Source: Bacteroidia bacterium (GTDB taxonomy: Bacteria; Bacteroidota; Bacteroidia; J057). From it: 64,000 nucleotides of DNA. Below the pieces are notes generated by a model that worked only from the letters and a program-made list of their open reading frames with translations, made no database searches and was not told the origin of the DNA. Where the stretch lies: assembly GCA_033391075.1 (NCBI GenBank), contig JAWPMV010000001.1, forward strand, positions 5,456,001 to 5,520,000. The letters are read 5' to 3'. Within the stretch, counting starts at the first letter, position 1. Each line of letters opens with the position of its first letter. The translations under genes were made by a program, and so were the position numbers. Below, in pieces: positions 1-9,236 of this stretch.

Positions 1-732
1 GCTGCCAGTGAAACCCTTCCCGTAGAAGATTTGGATACAGAAATGCTGAGTAATGCCCTTGCCTTCAAGGACACCAAGGCACGGGAATTTATGATTCCAC
101 GTACTGAGATCATTGCCGTTTCCATCGATACTCCTATTAGTGATCTGATCGATCAGTTTATAGAATCTTCTCTTTCAAAAATTGTGATTTATGAGGAAAG
201 TCTCGACCAGGTAGTAGGATACGTACATAGCAACACCCTTTTCAGCAAACCCGAGACAATCAAACAGGTTCTACAGTCTGTCATCATCGTTCCGGAAACC
301 ATGTCTGCCGATGTCTTGTTGCTGGAGTTCACCAATGAGAAAAAGAGTATTGCGATAGTCGTTGATGAGTTTGGTGGCACCTCAGGCATGGTGACAATGG
401 AAGATTTGGTTGAAGAAGTATTTGGAGAAATTGAAGATGAACATGATTCTGAGGCAGAAACCCCTGATGAGCCTGATCTGGTAAAAGAAATGCTGGATGA
501 TGGTGCTTATCGCCTGGGAGGAAGACTGGAGATTGATGATATCAATGAAGAATTTGAACTGGAGCTGCCAGAAGAGGAATACTATACTACGCTGGGAGGA
601 TTGGTTACCTATATAGCCGAAGAGATACCCGAAGCAGAAGCAAACATTGAGGTTGGAGCCTATGTCCTTACGGTCGAAGAATCCTCAAGCACCCGAGTCA
701 TTTCCATTTTGCTTAGAAAAAAGGCGGATTAG
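1..732 (+). CDS. HlyC/CorC-type CBS-pair protein, C-terminal part (5' end outside window)
   Basis: The reading frame is open from base 1 and has no credible start in the window, so this is the C-terminal part of a longer gene. What remains is a pair of CBS domains (motifs MIPRTEI and DEFGGTSG are typical) followed by an acidic linker and the CorC_HlyC domain, which usually closes CNNM/CorC membrane proteins involved in Mg2+/Co2+ handling. The missing N-terminus should hold the DUF21/CNNM membrane domain. In Bacteroidota a CorC-like 'hemolysin' gene often stands just before a PpiD-type PPIase, as here, which fits chromosomal core sequence. GldE is a paralogue with the same architecture, so a gliding-related role is a weaker alternative. 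Confidence 0.85.
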   Translation, partial: AASETLPVEDLDTEMLSNALAFKDTKAREFMIPRTEIIAVSIDTPISDLIDQFIESSLSKIVIYEESLDQVVGYVHSNTLFSKPETIKQVLQSVIIVPETMSADVLLLEFTNEKKSIAIVVDEFGGTSGMVTMEDLVEEVFGEIEDEHDSEAETPDEPDLVKEMLDDGAYRLGGRLEIDDINEEFELELPEEEYYTTLGGLVTYIAEEIPEAEANIEVGAYVLTVEESSSTRVISILLRKKAD

Positions 733-1190
733 AATTAAGGGACCAAACACACTTGTCATTGCGAGCCCTTGACCAGGGCGCGGCAATCCCCTTCATTCAA
801 AATAGCTATTTGTATTCAAGGGGATTGCTTCGCCTGTATCACAGGCTCGCAATGACAGCTATGCTGATCGGGGATTCTCAATGACAGCTTGTTTAGATTT
901 TCAAAAAAGGAAAGCTTTATTTATCCCTTAGCCCTGTAATATTTCCCCAAGCCAAGCTACTAATTCAACACCTCAAACGTTTCAAGAGAAAATCTGCAAA
1001 GGCTTCCTCATTAATGATAAATGAACCGCTTGATTTTCAAGCCTCAGGATATTAGAAAAGTTCTGTGGATTAAGCAGGCTCCAATTTTGAAATTAAGTCG
1101 GAATCCCCGTAATTTGCAGGGCTAAAAATCTACCTTTGGGGAAGATTTTTTCATTGAAACCTAAAAGCATTAAATAAAAAACGTATATCA
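733..1190. other. Intergenic region, 458 bases, no gene
   Basis: Apart from the palindromic repeat in its first third, no reading frame with coding character is visible. A TACCTTTG sequence at 1131-1138, about 50 bases before the ppiD-like start, matches the Bacteroidota -7 box (TAnnTTTG) and may be the core of its promoter; a TTTG at 1113-1116 is too close (14-base spacer) for a normal -33 box. Confidence 0.5.
754..857. repeat. Palindromic intergenic repeat bounded by TGTCATTGCGAGC
   Basis: The 13-mer TGTCATTGCGAGC (754-766) and its exact reverse complement (845-857) flank a region whose inner arms GGCAATCCCC (782-791) and GGGGATTGC also pair, so the RNA or single strand would fold into one long hairpin. 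A degenerate fragment (GGGATTCTCAATGACAGCT, about 871-889) lies just after it. This is the type of dispersed, MITE/REP-like element seen between genes in many Bacteroidota and Chlorobi genomes. No transposase is present. Confidence 0.75.
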
Positions 1191-3323
1191 ATGTCTGCAC
1201 TGAGTAGGATTAGAAATAACATTGGTCTGGTAGCGGTGGTGATCTTTGTGGCCCTGGCTGCATTCATTTTGACAGATTTTCTGTCTGGTATAACCAGCAT
1301 TTTCAATACACCTCCTCCTGCCGCTGTAGTGGCTGGTGAGGAAATTACAAATCAGGATTTCGAACAAAGAGTTTCTGAGGCGATGCAACAATACCAGGGA
1401 GCTGCCTATAATGACGCTTTCAACGGACAAATCAGAGACAATGTCTGGAACCAGATCGTTCAGGAAAAAGTTTTCGAACAAGAGTTCGATAAGATTGGCC
1501 TGGTTGTAACGGATGATGAATTGATCGACATGATGGCAGGAAACCACATTCCTCCCAGCGTTATTTCCGGATTCTTTGGGCAAGACCCAAACAATCCTAA
1601 TATGGCTTTCATCAGACAAGGGCTCAAGCAGCTCAAAGAAAGTCCTAATGGACGTGCTGCTTTGAAAAGCCTGGAAGACTTCCTGCTGAGAAGCCGTCCT
1701 CAGGAAAGATATTCTAATATGGTTCGGAGAAGCTTTGTTGGCTCAAACAGAATGGCTGAGCAGCAATACTTCGACCAAAATAAAACCGTTGATATCAGCT
1801 ACCTGAGTATTCCTTACAGTAGCATCATTGATTCAACCATCAATGTAAGCACTGCTGATATTGACAACTACATCTCTGACAATCCAGCGAGATTTGAGCA
1901 GGATGAAGAAGCTTATGTACGCTATGTCAATTTTGATGTAAATCCCAGCTCAGAGGATAGCGCAAACGCAAAGAATCGTATTGCTAAAATCATTACTTCT
2001 TTCTCCAATGCTGCCAATGACAGTATCTACACCAGAGGAAGAATCAGAGCGCCATATTCCAACACATATAAAGCGATCAGCAATATTCCTGCTTCTATCC
2101 AGGACATGGTTTTGGATGCTGAAGACAAAAAAGTATTTGGACCTATTCAGGACGGAGCTTACTATAAGCTTTACAAACTGGTAGGAACCGAAACTGCTGA
2201 TAAGCCATCTGCTGCTATTGATCACATCCTGATCACGGCAAACGGAAATACAGCTGCTGATACAGCCACGGCTCGTAGCAAAGCTGCTGATATTGCAAGA
2301 CAGGCCCGTTCCGGTTCTGATTTCGCAGAATTGGCGATAGCAAATTCCAATGACCCCAGCACAAAGAATATTGGGGGAAAATTAGGATGGTACAATAAAG
2401 CCAGATTTGATGATGACTTCAACGGTGCTATCGAATCTGCTTCTGTAGGAAGTATCGTAGGACCTTTGAAAGGACCTGGAGGATTTCACGTTGTGAAGAT
2501 CACCAAGAAAACCAATAAGACTTTTAACATTGCTGAGATTGAAGAAGAGATCACTCCTTCTTCTGCAACTAAAAAGCAGGTATATCTGGCCGCTAACCAA
2601 TTCGTAAAGAAAGCCAAAGACAATGGCGATCTGAATGCTGCGGCAATTGAAAACGGAACAAGTGCAAGAGAGACTGCTGGTCTTTCTGCCAAAACTTATA
2701 ACATTCCCGGTCTCAACGGAGGTAGAAACCTCGCTGTTTGGGCCTTGAATACCGATATCGGTGAAATCTCTTCTGTACTAAAAATCAATCAGGATGAAAA
2801 GTACGTAGTCGCTCAGGTGGTAAGAAAGTATGATGAAGGCCTAAAGTCTTCAGCAGAAGTTACGACGCGCGAACTCGTAAGAAGAGAAGTGAGAAATGAT
2901 AAAAAGGCTGCTCAGATTAGACAGTCTTTGGGAGATATTAGTGGAAAGGACTTAAACAGTCTCAAAACGGCCTATGGTGCTGCAGCTGTAGTATCAACAG
3001 CAAATGGGATCAGTTTTGAAAGCAACAGCGTTCCCGGAATTGGTGCTGAACCACTGGTGATCGGAACTGCACTTGGATTGGCTGAAGGAGGAATGAAACT
3101 CGTTGAAGGAGAGAATGGAATCTATGTGATTCAGGTTAGCAAAATCAATGAGCCTGCAGCTCCTGATGCAACTGCCCTGGCTGCTCTTAAATCAAGCTCA
3201 GCTCAGCAGGGAGGATTCGGTATCCAAAACAAGATTGGACCTGGTCTGGTTGACATCGCTGACGTAAAAGATACCCGCGCCGCTTATGAGTGGTTGGTTC
3301 AGCGTCAGAGCAGCAGAAACTAA
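1191..3323 (+). CDS. ppiD: PpiD-like membrane-anchored peptidylprolyl isomerase (SurA_N + parvulin)
   Basis: 710-residue periplasmic folding factor. Residues about 11-30 form a single N-terminal membrane anchor after a short basic cytoplasmic tail, as in PpiD. A SurA_N-like chaperone region follows, then one parvulin (PpiC-type) domain at about 342-437 with the family-typical stretches HILITANG, GGKLGWY and PGGFHVVKIT, and a long C-terminal chaperone-like segment. Such proteins hold and isomerise newly exported outer-membrane and secreted proteins. Length is usual for Bacteroidota PpiD. It follows the CorC gene and is closed by a strong terminator. Function rests on family membership; the catalytic efficiency of the parvulin domain cannot be judged from sequence. 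Confidence 0.88.
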   Translation: MSALSRIRNNIGLVAVVIFVALAAFILTDFLSGITSIFNTPPPAAVVAGEEITNQDFEQRVSEAMQQYQGAAYNDAFNGQIRDNVWNQIVQEKVFEQEFDKIGLVVTDDELIDMMAGNHIPPSVISGFFGQDPNNPNMAFIRQGLKQLKESPNGRAALKSLEDFLLRSRPQERYSNMVRRSFVGSNRMAEQQYFDQNKTVDISYLSIPYSSIIDSTINVSTADIDNYISDNPARFEQDEEAYVRYVNFDVNPSSEDSANAKNRIAKIITSFSNAANDSIYTRGRIRAPYSNTYKAISNIPASIQDMVLDAEDKKVFGPIQDGAYYKLYKLVGTETADKPSAAIDHILITANGNTAADTATARSKAADIARQARSGSDFAELAIANSNDPSTKNIGGKLGWYNKARFDDDFNGAIESASVGSIVGPLKGPGGFHVVKITKKTNKTFNIAEIEEEITPSSATKKQVYLAANQFVKKAKDNGDLNAAAIENGTSARETAGLSAKTYNIPGLNGGRNLAVWALNTDIGEISSVLKINQDEKYVVAQVVRKYDEGLKSSAEVTTRELVRREVRNDKKAAQIRQSLGDISGKDLNSLKTAYGAAAVVSTANGISFESNSVPGIGAEPLVIGTALGLAEGGMKLVEGENGIYVIQVSKINEPAAPDATALAALKSSSAQQGGFGIQNKIGPGLVDIADVKDTRAAYEWLVQRQSSRN

Positions 3324-3347
3324 ACAGAACATAATTCTAAATATAAA

Positions 3348-3383
3348 GAGGCGGCATGTATTCATGCCGCCTCTTGTTTTTTT
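3348..3383 (+). terminator. Rho-independent terminator of the ppiD-like gene
   Basis: GAGGCGGCATG (3348-3358), loop TATT, CATGCCGCCTC (3363-3373), then a T-rich tract to 3383. It is a perfect 11-bp stem with a 4-base loop, 25 bases after the stop. Confidence 0.92.
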
Positions 3384-3446
3384 GTGCAAGCTTCTCTGAA
3401 TTTGATTAGTTTTATCTTTTAAGCGAAACTCAAATTTCACCAATCT

Positions 3447-4238
3447 ATGAAGCTTGATATCTACCAGGTAGATGCCTTTAGTAAAAAGGTTTTTGGAGGA
3501 AATCCCGCTGCAGTCTGTCCCCTGGATGAATGGATACCTGATGAGGTCATGCAATCCATGGCCCTGGAAAATCAACTTTCAGAAACTGCATTTTTCGTTC
3601 GGGATGGGAATGAATTCAACTTGAGATGGTTTACCCCGGCCTTCGAAATTGACCTCTGCGGGCATGCTACCCTCGCAAGTGCTCATGTTTTGTATCAACA
3701 TCTGGGACATACAGGCCCTATTGTATTCCACACCCGCAGTGGAGCTCTTTATGTTGAGCAAAAAGAAGATAAATACTTTATGAAGCTTCCCAGCAGACCC
3801 CCAAAAAAAGTTCCGGGTCCTGCAGATGTGGAAGAAGCTTTAGGCATAAAACCTATAGATATAAGAATCAGCAGAGATTACTTTTTTGTATTTGAGCACG
3901 AACAGCAAATCCGGGACATGCGACCCAATTTCGACCTCATCTATAAATGGGAAGAGGTCGTAGGCGTAACCGTATCCGCAGCCGGTGAAAAAGCCGACTT
4001 CGTTTCCCGCTTTTTTGCTCCACGCGCCCAAATCAACGAAGATCCCGTAACGGGTTCTGCCCACTGCAATCTCGTTCCCTACTGGTCCGAAAAATTAGGC
4101 AAGAAAAAATTATACGCAGAACAACTTTCAGCCAGATATGGCGAACTCTATTGCGAAGATCTGGGGGAGCAAATCTCCCTGGGCGGAAATGCCGTAACCT
4201 TCTCTAAAGGAACAGTAGATCTTTCATCTGTTCTTTAA
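3447..4238 (+). CDS. PhzF-family isomerase/epimerase
   Basis: 263 residues, full length for the PhzF/DapF-fold family. The N-terminal motif FGGNPAAV, the segment ENQLSETAFF with the presumed general acid/base Glu46, the DLCGHATLA loop and the C-terminal EDPVTGSAHC motif are all in place. Family members isomerise small hydroxy- or amino-acid-like metabolites; the eponymous enzyme acts in phenazine synthesis, but no phenazine genes are nearby, so a house-keeping or metabolite-repair role is more likely and the substrate is unknown. Only 16 bases separate its stop from the next gene, so the two may be co-transcribed. Confidence 0.88.
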   Translation: MKLDIYQVDAFSKKVFGGNPAAVCPLDEWIPDEVMQSMALENQLSETAFFVRDGNEFNLRWFTPAFEIDLCGHATLASAHVLYQHLGHTGPIVFHTRSGALYVEQKEDKYFMKLPSRPPKKVPGPADVEEALGIKPIDIRISRDYFFVFEHEQQIRDMRPNFDLIYKWEEVVGVTVSAAGEKADFVSRFFAPRAQINEDPVTGSAHCNLVPYWSEKLGKKKLYAEQLSARYGELYCEDLGEQISLGGNAVTFSKGTVDLSSVL

Positions 4239-4254
4239 GTTCCCAAATACCCAA

Positions 4255-7158
4255 ATGATGAAAAGATTTATACTACTACTCGTTTCTTTTGTAATCCTGA
4301 TTCCAACACAGGCTCAATTACTCTCTCCAGATGATACAGAGGGAGCCCTGAGTTTGCTGACAGAAAAGAGGAATACCCTTAGCAAGGCAGAAGGTCCATT
4401 ATCTGCAACTCGTGTCGCAGACATGCTTAAACTGGGCATGTGGGAAGAACTGGAAGGAGAATTAAAGAAAAAGAACCTGGCGCCTGAGCTTCTGCTACAA
4501 AAGGTTCATTTCCTCATGCTAAAAAACCGATTTGAAGAAGCAGAGCAGATTCTAAAAAAAATGAAATCGGGATCTGCTTCAACGGAAGCCTATCGTCTTT
4601 TACAAATTCAGCTTCTGACAGAAGCATGGGAACTCAAAAAGGCGGAACAAGCCTGCATAGATATCCTCAAGCAATCTCCGCGCTCCGAAGCCACCGTTCT
4701 CCAATTGGGTAGCATTTACGTACTGCAAAAGAATTTTGATAAGGCTTTGGCGCTTGCTAAGCAGGTTCAGGAGTGGAATGCCGAAAATGCAACTGCCTAT
4801 CTACTCGAAGCAGAAGCTTTACTTTGGAAAAGAGAACAGAAAACTGCCGAAGAAGCCCTTCGCAAATGTCTGGAACTGGATCCCTTCAATGCAGATGCGC
4901 GCTTCTATTATGGATATGCCATTTGGAGAAGAGTAGATGCTACCCAATTACCAGATATGGCTGCACAGTGGAAACTGGCTTTGGAGGTCCAGCCTTTACA
5001 CTACCTCACTCACTGGCATTGGGGAAATGGACATACCCAACTGACCTATGCAGATTATGCGCAAGAGGAAGATAAAGAAGTCCGAAAAGCCTTGAAAAAA
5101 GCCAATAAAGCTCTGGGCGATGACAATGCTAAACTTGCCCTCAAACTGGCTCAGGGAATCAGTAAGGACTATCCGCTGTCAGTCTTACCGGATATGTTCA
5201 AAGCATCCACCTATTATCAGTTGCAAAACCCTGATTCGGCAGAAAGTATTTTCCTCCGTATCCTGAGAAGAAAAGAAAATTATGGTCCGGCGCATAATGG
5301 ATTGGCAGCTGTGATCAAGCAGCGGCGATTCCCTTATCTACAATACAGCGACTCCCTGGAAAAAGAGATCAAGCAAAGTCGCATCGAAAATGAGGAGCAA
5401 TTTTTCAAGGTTTTTCCGGATCTCGCTTTCTATCCGGGAGATCGAGTCAGCCAGATGGTTTATCAGCAGCTGTATACGGGAGTAGTCTACCTTCCTTTTC
5501 TCGAAAAGCTCAATCGGAAATTCGTCATCCCGCCTTTGCATGTAGATTTAGCAGAGGCTATGGGCAATTCTTATTTCCGCGGAGGAACTACCTTTGACAA
5601 TCGGCAATGGATGGATATCCGAGGGGTAGGAAGCGGAGCGACAGGCATAGAATATGTCGAAAGAGGCGCCCATTTAGAACGAAATGTTACCCTGCATGAA
5701 TATGTTCATCTTTTCCACGGAAGCATATTCAGCGATGCAGAAATGCGGGAAGTCAGGAAGCGCTATTACTATGCTATGGAAAATGGCTGTACCCTGGATT
5801 ACTATGGCGCTAATAATGAGTTTGAATACCTGGCTCAGGCATTTCCTGCCTACTTTATCCCGATAAAAGTCCACCCCCTCAATCACAAATCCATGAATAC
5901 TCGGGGAGACCTGCAAAGCAAAGATCCCCTGATGTTTGCCTTCGTGGACGGCCTGGTCAAAAAACATCAGGCTTATCTGAATGGAGATAAAACAGCCATG
6001 GCAAGCAATTGGGCTAATGTTTATATCCAACTCTCTCAAAGAGTCGGGAGAATGGGCTTTGATTCCCTGCAAGCCCAACATCTGGCAACAGCATTGTCCT
6101 GGGATAGCACCTATGTTCCGACCTACCTGGCCTATGCACAAGCCTTCAGTAGCCATCAGGACTTTGATAGTGCAAGCTTCTATCTGGATAAAGCCCTGGA
6201 GTTAGCCCCTGATTTCGCCCCTAGCCAACAAGCCTATGCCCGATGGGAAATGAGTCGCTTCCAAAAAGGGATTACCGAAGAACTACAAACAGTAAAATCT
6301 CAAAAAGCCTATTATAAAAAAGCCGAGGAACTCGAAACAGATATAGGATTGCGTCCCAGGCTCAATCAGGAGATCAGACAGTTTTATCTCTCCTTTGGTT
6401 TGATCGCGGAGGCTATTGAAACAGCTGAAGCCTATGTTTCGGAAGCACCGACTATCAGTACCTACCTCAGGGATAGCAGGGATGCTACTGAAGCTTTTGT
6501 TTACGAGCAAAAAGGTATGCTGGGCTATCAGGAAAAGTCTCTGGAATTTTTCAAGAATCTAGTAGCGCAAAAACCACAAAATTATCAACACAGAATCCAG
6601 TATGCCCGGGTGCTCCTGGCCAATGAAGAATTAAGCAAAGCCAAAGAAATTCTGGAGGAAGGAAATCGAATCCTTTCTGCTTCTGGAAATAGCAGATCAG
6701 ACTATCTCATCGAATTGGCAAATATTCATTTGAGGGAAGGGGACAGCCTCGCTGCCCGAGAAATCCTTGCACCCGTTTTGAATAAAAAAATTCGAAATCG
6801 CAGCAATCCCTATCAATGGATACAAACCCTGATTGATCTCGGAGAAATCAATCAGGCAGAAGAGCTATTTCGTAAACAAGACCTTCCTCGCTTACCCTTT
6901 GAAAAAAGTCAATATTTGTTGACCGCAGCGAAAATGGAAATGGGAAGAGGCAATACGGAACTCGCACAGCTAACCTTACAGGAAGCCGTCAAAAGCAATA
7001 TTTATAATTTCAAGGCTCGTTTTTTATTGCTGGAACTGCTTGATCCGGAAAAAGATTATTATCAGATCAGGAAACTGGCAAACCAGGGTAGACTCTTGCC
7101 TGTCCCTCCGGCAGGAGCTATCAGAGAGAGATTGTTGACGTATTTAAAAGAAAAGTAG
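4255..7158 (+). CDS. Exported TPR protein with an HExxH metallopeptidase-like core
   Basis: 967 residues with a Sec signal peptide (cleavage expected after TQAQ, near residue 20). Residues about 90-370 and 600-960 are TPR-like helical repeats. Between them lies a gluzincin/peptidase-MA-like segment: HEYVH at 481-485 followed about 40 residues later by NEFEYLAQAF (Glu522/Glu524), the arrangement expected for two zinc-binding histidines, catalytic Glu482 and a third ligand. The ATG at 4255 is followed directly by a second ATG; either gives the same signal peptide. It probably acts in the periplasm or at the cell surface. The TPR arms suggest it binds protein partners; the substrate is unknown. 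Confidence 0.75.
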   Translation: MMKRFILLLVSFVILIPTQAQLLSPDDTEGALSLLTEKRNTLSKAEGPLSATRVADMLKLGMWEELEGELKKKNLAPELLLQKVHFLMLKNRFEEAEQILKKMKSGSASTEAYRLLQIQLLTEAWELKKAEQACIDILKQSPRSEATVLQLGSIYVLQKNFDKALALAKQVQEWNAENATAYLLEAEALLWKREQKTAEEALRKCLELDPFNADARFYYGYAIWRRVDATQLPDMAAQWKLALEVQPLHYLTHWHWGNGHTQLTYADYAQEEDKEVRKALKKANKALGDDNAKLALKLAQGISKDYPLSVLPDMFKASTYYQLQNPDSAESIFLRILRRKENYGPAHNGLAAVIKQRRFPYLQYSDSLEKEIKQSRIENEEQFFKVFPDLAFYPGDRVSQMVYQQLYTGVVYLPFLEKLNRKFVIPPLHVDLAEAMGNSYFRGGTTFDNRQWMDIRGVGSGATGIEYVERGAHLERNVTLHEYVHLFHGSIFSDAEMREVRKRYYYAMENGCTLDYYGANNEFEYLAQAFPAYFIPIKVHPLNHKSMNTRGDLQSKDPLMFAFVDGLVKKHQAYLNGDKTAMASNWANVYIQLSQRVGRMGFDSLQAQHLATALSWDSTYVPTYLAYAQAFSSHQDFDSASFYLDKALELAPDFAPSQQAYARWEMSRFQKGITEELQTVKSQKAYYKKAEELETDIGLRPRLNQEIRQFYLSFGLIAEAIETAEAYVSEAPTISTYLRDSRDATEAFVYEQKGMLGYQEKSLEFFKNLVAQKPQNYQHRIQYARVLLANEELSKAKEILEEGNRILSASGNSRSDYLIELANIHLREGDSLAAREILAPVLNKKIRNRSNPYQWIQTLIDLGEINQAEELFRKQDLPRLPFEKSQYLLTAAKMEMGRGNTELAQLTLQEAVKSNIYNFKARFLLLELLDPEKDYYQIRKLANQGRLLPVPPAGAIRERLLTYLKEK

Positions 7159-7310
7159 AAGCTTATTTTTGTAGATTTTTCTGTTAAAAATGGAGGTAAA
7201 TGAGTGGAGATGTATTTCCCTCTTTTTCTAAAAAAGAGGCCTAATGAATCCTGGGTCCCAACTGTAAAGGGGCCCACCTATAAACATCGATTTTTTAGGG
7301 GAAATTCCTC

Positions 7311-7817
7311 TTATCTCAGGACTTTTTTGCCTTTGAGAATCCACTGGCTCCACTCTTGATTAAAGCCATGGACATTCTCGGTATTGCTTTGATTTTCATC
7401 AAGCATATTTTCACCCTTATTACTCCAGTTAAAAATTCCTCCATAGAGGTTGTACACATGGGTAAATCCCATTTCCTGAAGTTTTTCCCCTATGCGCTCG
7501 CTTCTGTATCCGACTGAACAGTACACCAAAATCGGCTGATCCCGAGGGGTATCCCGTAAGGCATCCGCATTAAAATTGTCATAGCCCACGCATTGTGCAT
7601 TGGGGATATGGGAAACCTTGAATTCTTTAACCTCCCGGGTATCCAGAATCAAGTATTTAGATGCATCTTTTTTGTTAAACTCAGCCGGCGTCATAAGAGG
7701 TACAGTATAGGAATACATGCCATCCAGCATAGAGAAAAAATCCTTTTCTGTTTTTTGAGCCATAAGAGCCTGAAAGGCAAATGATAGGAAGAGGATAAAA
7801 ATTCCGAATCTTTTCAT
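7311..7817 (-). CDS. Exported rhodanese-like sulfurtransferase
   Basis: 168 residues from the ATG at 7817; the longer frame begins only at a TTG and would spoil the signal peptide (MKRFGIFILF...ALMAQ). One rhodanese domain covers about residues 40-140 with the conserved LDTRE strand (Asp59) and an active-site loop CSVGYRSE holding Cys100, so persulfide transfer is possible. A conserved HIPNA stretch and the GGIFNW end of the fold are present. Single-domain periplasmic rhodaneses are common in marine Bacteroidota; their sulfur donor is usually unknown. It lies 89 bases after the exported orphan gene on the same strand, so the two could share a transcript. Confidence 0.85.
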   Translation of the reverse strand: MKRFGIFILFLSFAFQALMAQKTEKDFFSMLDGMYSYTVPLMTPAEFNKKDASKYLILDTREVKEFKVSHIPNAQCVGYDNFNADALRDTPRDQPILVYCSVGYRSERIGEKLQEMGFTHVYNLYGGIFNWSNKGENMLDENQSNTENVHGFNQEWSQWILKGKKVLR

Positions 7818-7906
7818 GATAAAAGCTTTGCCCAAAGTTTATAAAAAATATGCGAATTACTCGTCTTCTGAAGGACAAATCTATCTCTCAGTCGCTAAAA
7901 CTCTCC

Positions 7907-9064
7907 TTATCTTTGACGATCTACCGCTTCTTTCTCCTCTTTCGTTAGCTGCTCGTATAAATCCGGATAATATGGTTGGGTCTTGAAATACTGAATCAAC
8001 TCACGATCACTGATATCAATCTTTTTCGCACGCAGAATCCCCAACATCATAGGAATCCAGTTCTTGGGTTGATACAAAGGTTTTACTCCCGCAAGGGAAG
8101 CTTGCCCTTTAGCTGAGCCCCGATAACTACCTCCTCTGCTTTGAAAAGCACCAATTTTCTTTTGTCCCAGTGCAGTTGGATTATATCCGGTAGGCATAGG
8201 ACGTTTATCATTATTCGCAAAATAAATAGGAGGAGCTACTTGTTTAAACTCCTTGATACGCCTTCTTTCAGCTGTCGTTATGTACTGAGTCGTTTGGACG
8301 AAAAGTCTTTGCGCAAAGACCTTAAAGGCTGTCACATTGGGACCATACTCTTCTCCACTTGCATAAGGAACATCCCGATTCACATTTTCAATATATACCG
8401 TTCCTCCTGCTTTGATGTAATAGCCTCTGAGGGTATTTTTATCCAATCTCATTCTAAGGGGGGAAATGGTTTTTCGCACCAATTGCTTATCTCCCGGTTC
8501 TAAATAGGAGTAAAACTGATCAGGAAGCCATTCCGTCCTAAATTCAACCATATGAGAGTGGGCATTATATCTGCCATATTTAACAAGAATGTGCCGAACA
8601 AATATTTTGTAGAATGGCTCCATATTTTTCTTGCTCAGGTGCTCATCCACAAAGGCCACCAAATCAGGATCACTTTCATGATTACTCAATAGCATAATCT
8701 GCTCGAATATGGATTCGAGGGTTTCATTCATTGCCTGAACCTGATTACTGCTATTTCGTCCTCTATCCATATGAAACACACCGCTTCTGGGGGTTTTCAG
8801 GATAAAGTTCTTTTCATAAAAACTGATACTCCCATAGGAACCAAAATCAATGATCAAGGCATCACTTTTATGTTCGAACTGGCCTTTTAACTCACAATAG
8901 GAAGATAGCCGGAAGCGATTGTCCGGACTTAGGGGATAGTCTCCCAATCGCTCATTGATAAGCGATTCAAGGGTTCTAACCTTGGGTTCTTGATGTTGTG
9001 CGATGGAGGAAAGATTTAGAGCTATGTGTGCAAAAATCAGCAGGAGCACCGCATGGATTTTCAT
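7907..9064 (-). CDS. Exported protein of unknown function (385 aa)
   Basis: I do not recognise this family. A signal peptide is visible (MKIHAVLLLIFAHIALNLSSIAQ). The first part, about residues 30-250, reads as mixed alpha/beta with segments such as SDALIIDFGSYGSISFY; residues about 285-330 are Gly/Ser/Arg-rich and probably disordered; the C-terminus is a charged helical tail. No T9SS domain, lipobox or known catalytic motif is apparent, so a periplasmic location is the simplest reading. Codon use and frame integrity look like a real gene. It is followed by the rhodanese gene on the same strand. Confidence 0.7.
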   Translation of the reverse strand: MKIHAVLLLIFAHIALNLSSIAQHQEPKVRTLESLINERLGDYPLSPDNRFRLSSYCELKGQFEHKSDALIIDFGSYGSISFYEKNFILKTPRSGVFHMDRGRNSSNQVQAMNETLESIFEQIMLLSNHESDPDLVAFVDEHLSKKNMEPFYKIFVRHILVKYGRYNAHSHMVEFRTEWLPDQFYSYLEPGDKQLVRKTISPLRMRLDKNTLRGYYIKAGGTVYIENVNRDVPYASGEEYGPNVTAFKVFAQRLFVQTTQYITTAERRRIKEFKQVAPPIYFANNDKRPMPTGYNPTALGQKKIGAFQSRGGSYRGSAKGQASLAGVKPLYQPKNWIPMMLGILRAKKIDISDRELIQYFKTQPYYPDLYEQLTKEEKEAVDRQR

Positions 9065-9236
9065 ATCAAGAGAAGCTAGGTGTTATGCTTGGATAATTAA
9101 GTACTACGAAATTTCAAACTAAAGTACTAATTTTCTACCCTCAGTGCAAGCTGAGAATCATGAACTGTTTTTATTTAAGGGTTAAAGGGTGAATAGCTAA
9201 ATAAATGACCTAAAGTGCAGGAAATCGTTGCGTGAA

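Noticed and set aside
3447-4238. Possible phenazine biosynthesis locus (PhzF-like)
   Set aside because: No phzA/B/D/E/G relatives are nearby; PhzF-family proteins are widespread outside phenazine producers.
5674-6156. 160-codon minus-strand frame within the TPR/peptidase gene
   Set aside because: Antisense to a well-supported gene and without domain or signal; a shadow of its codon use.
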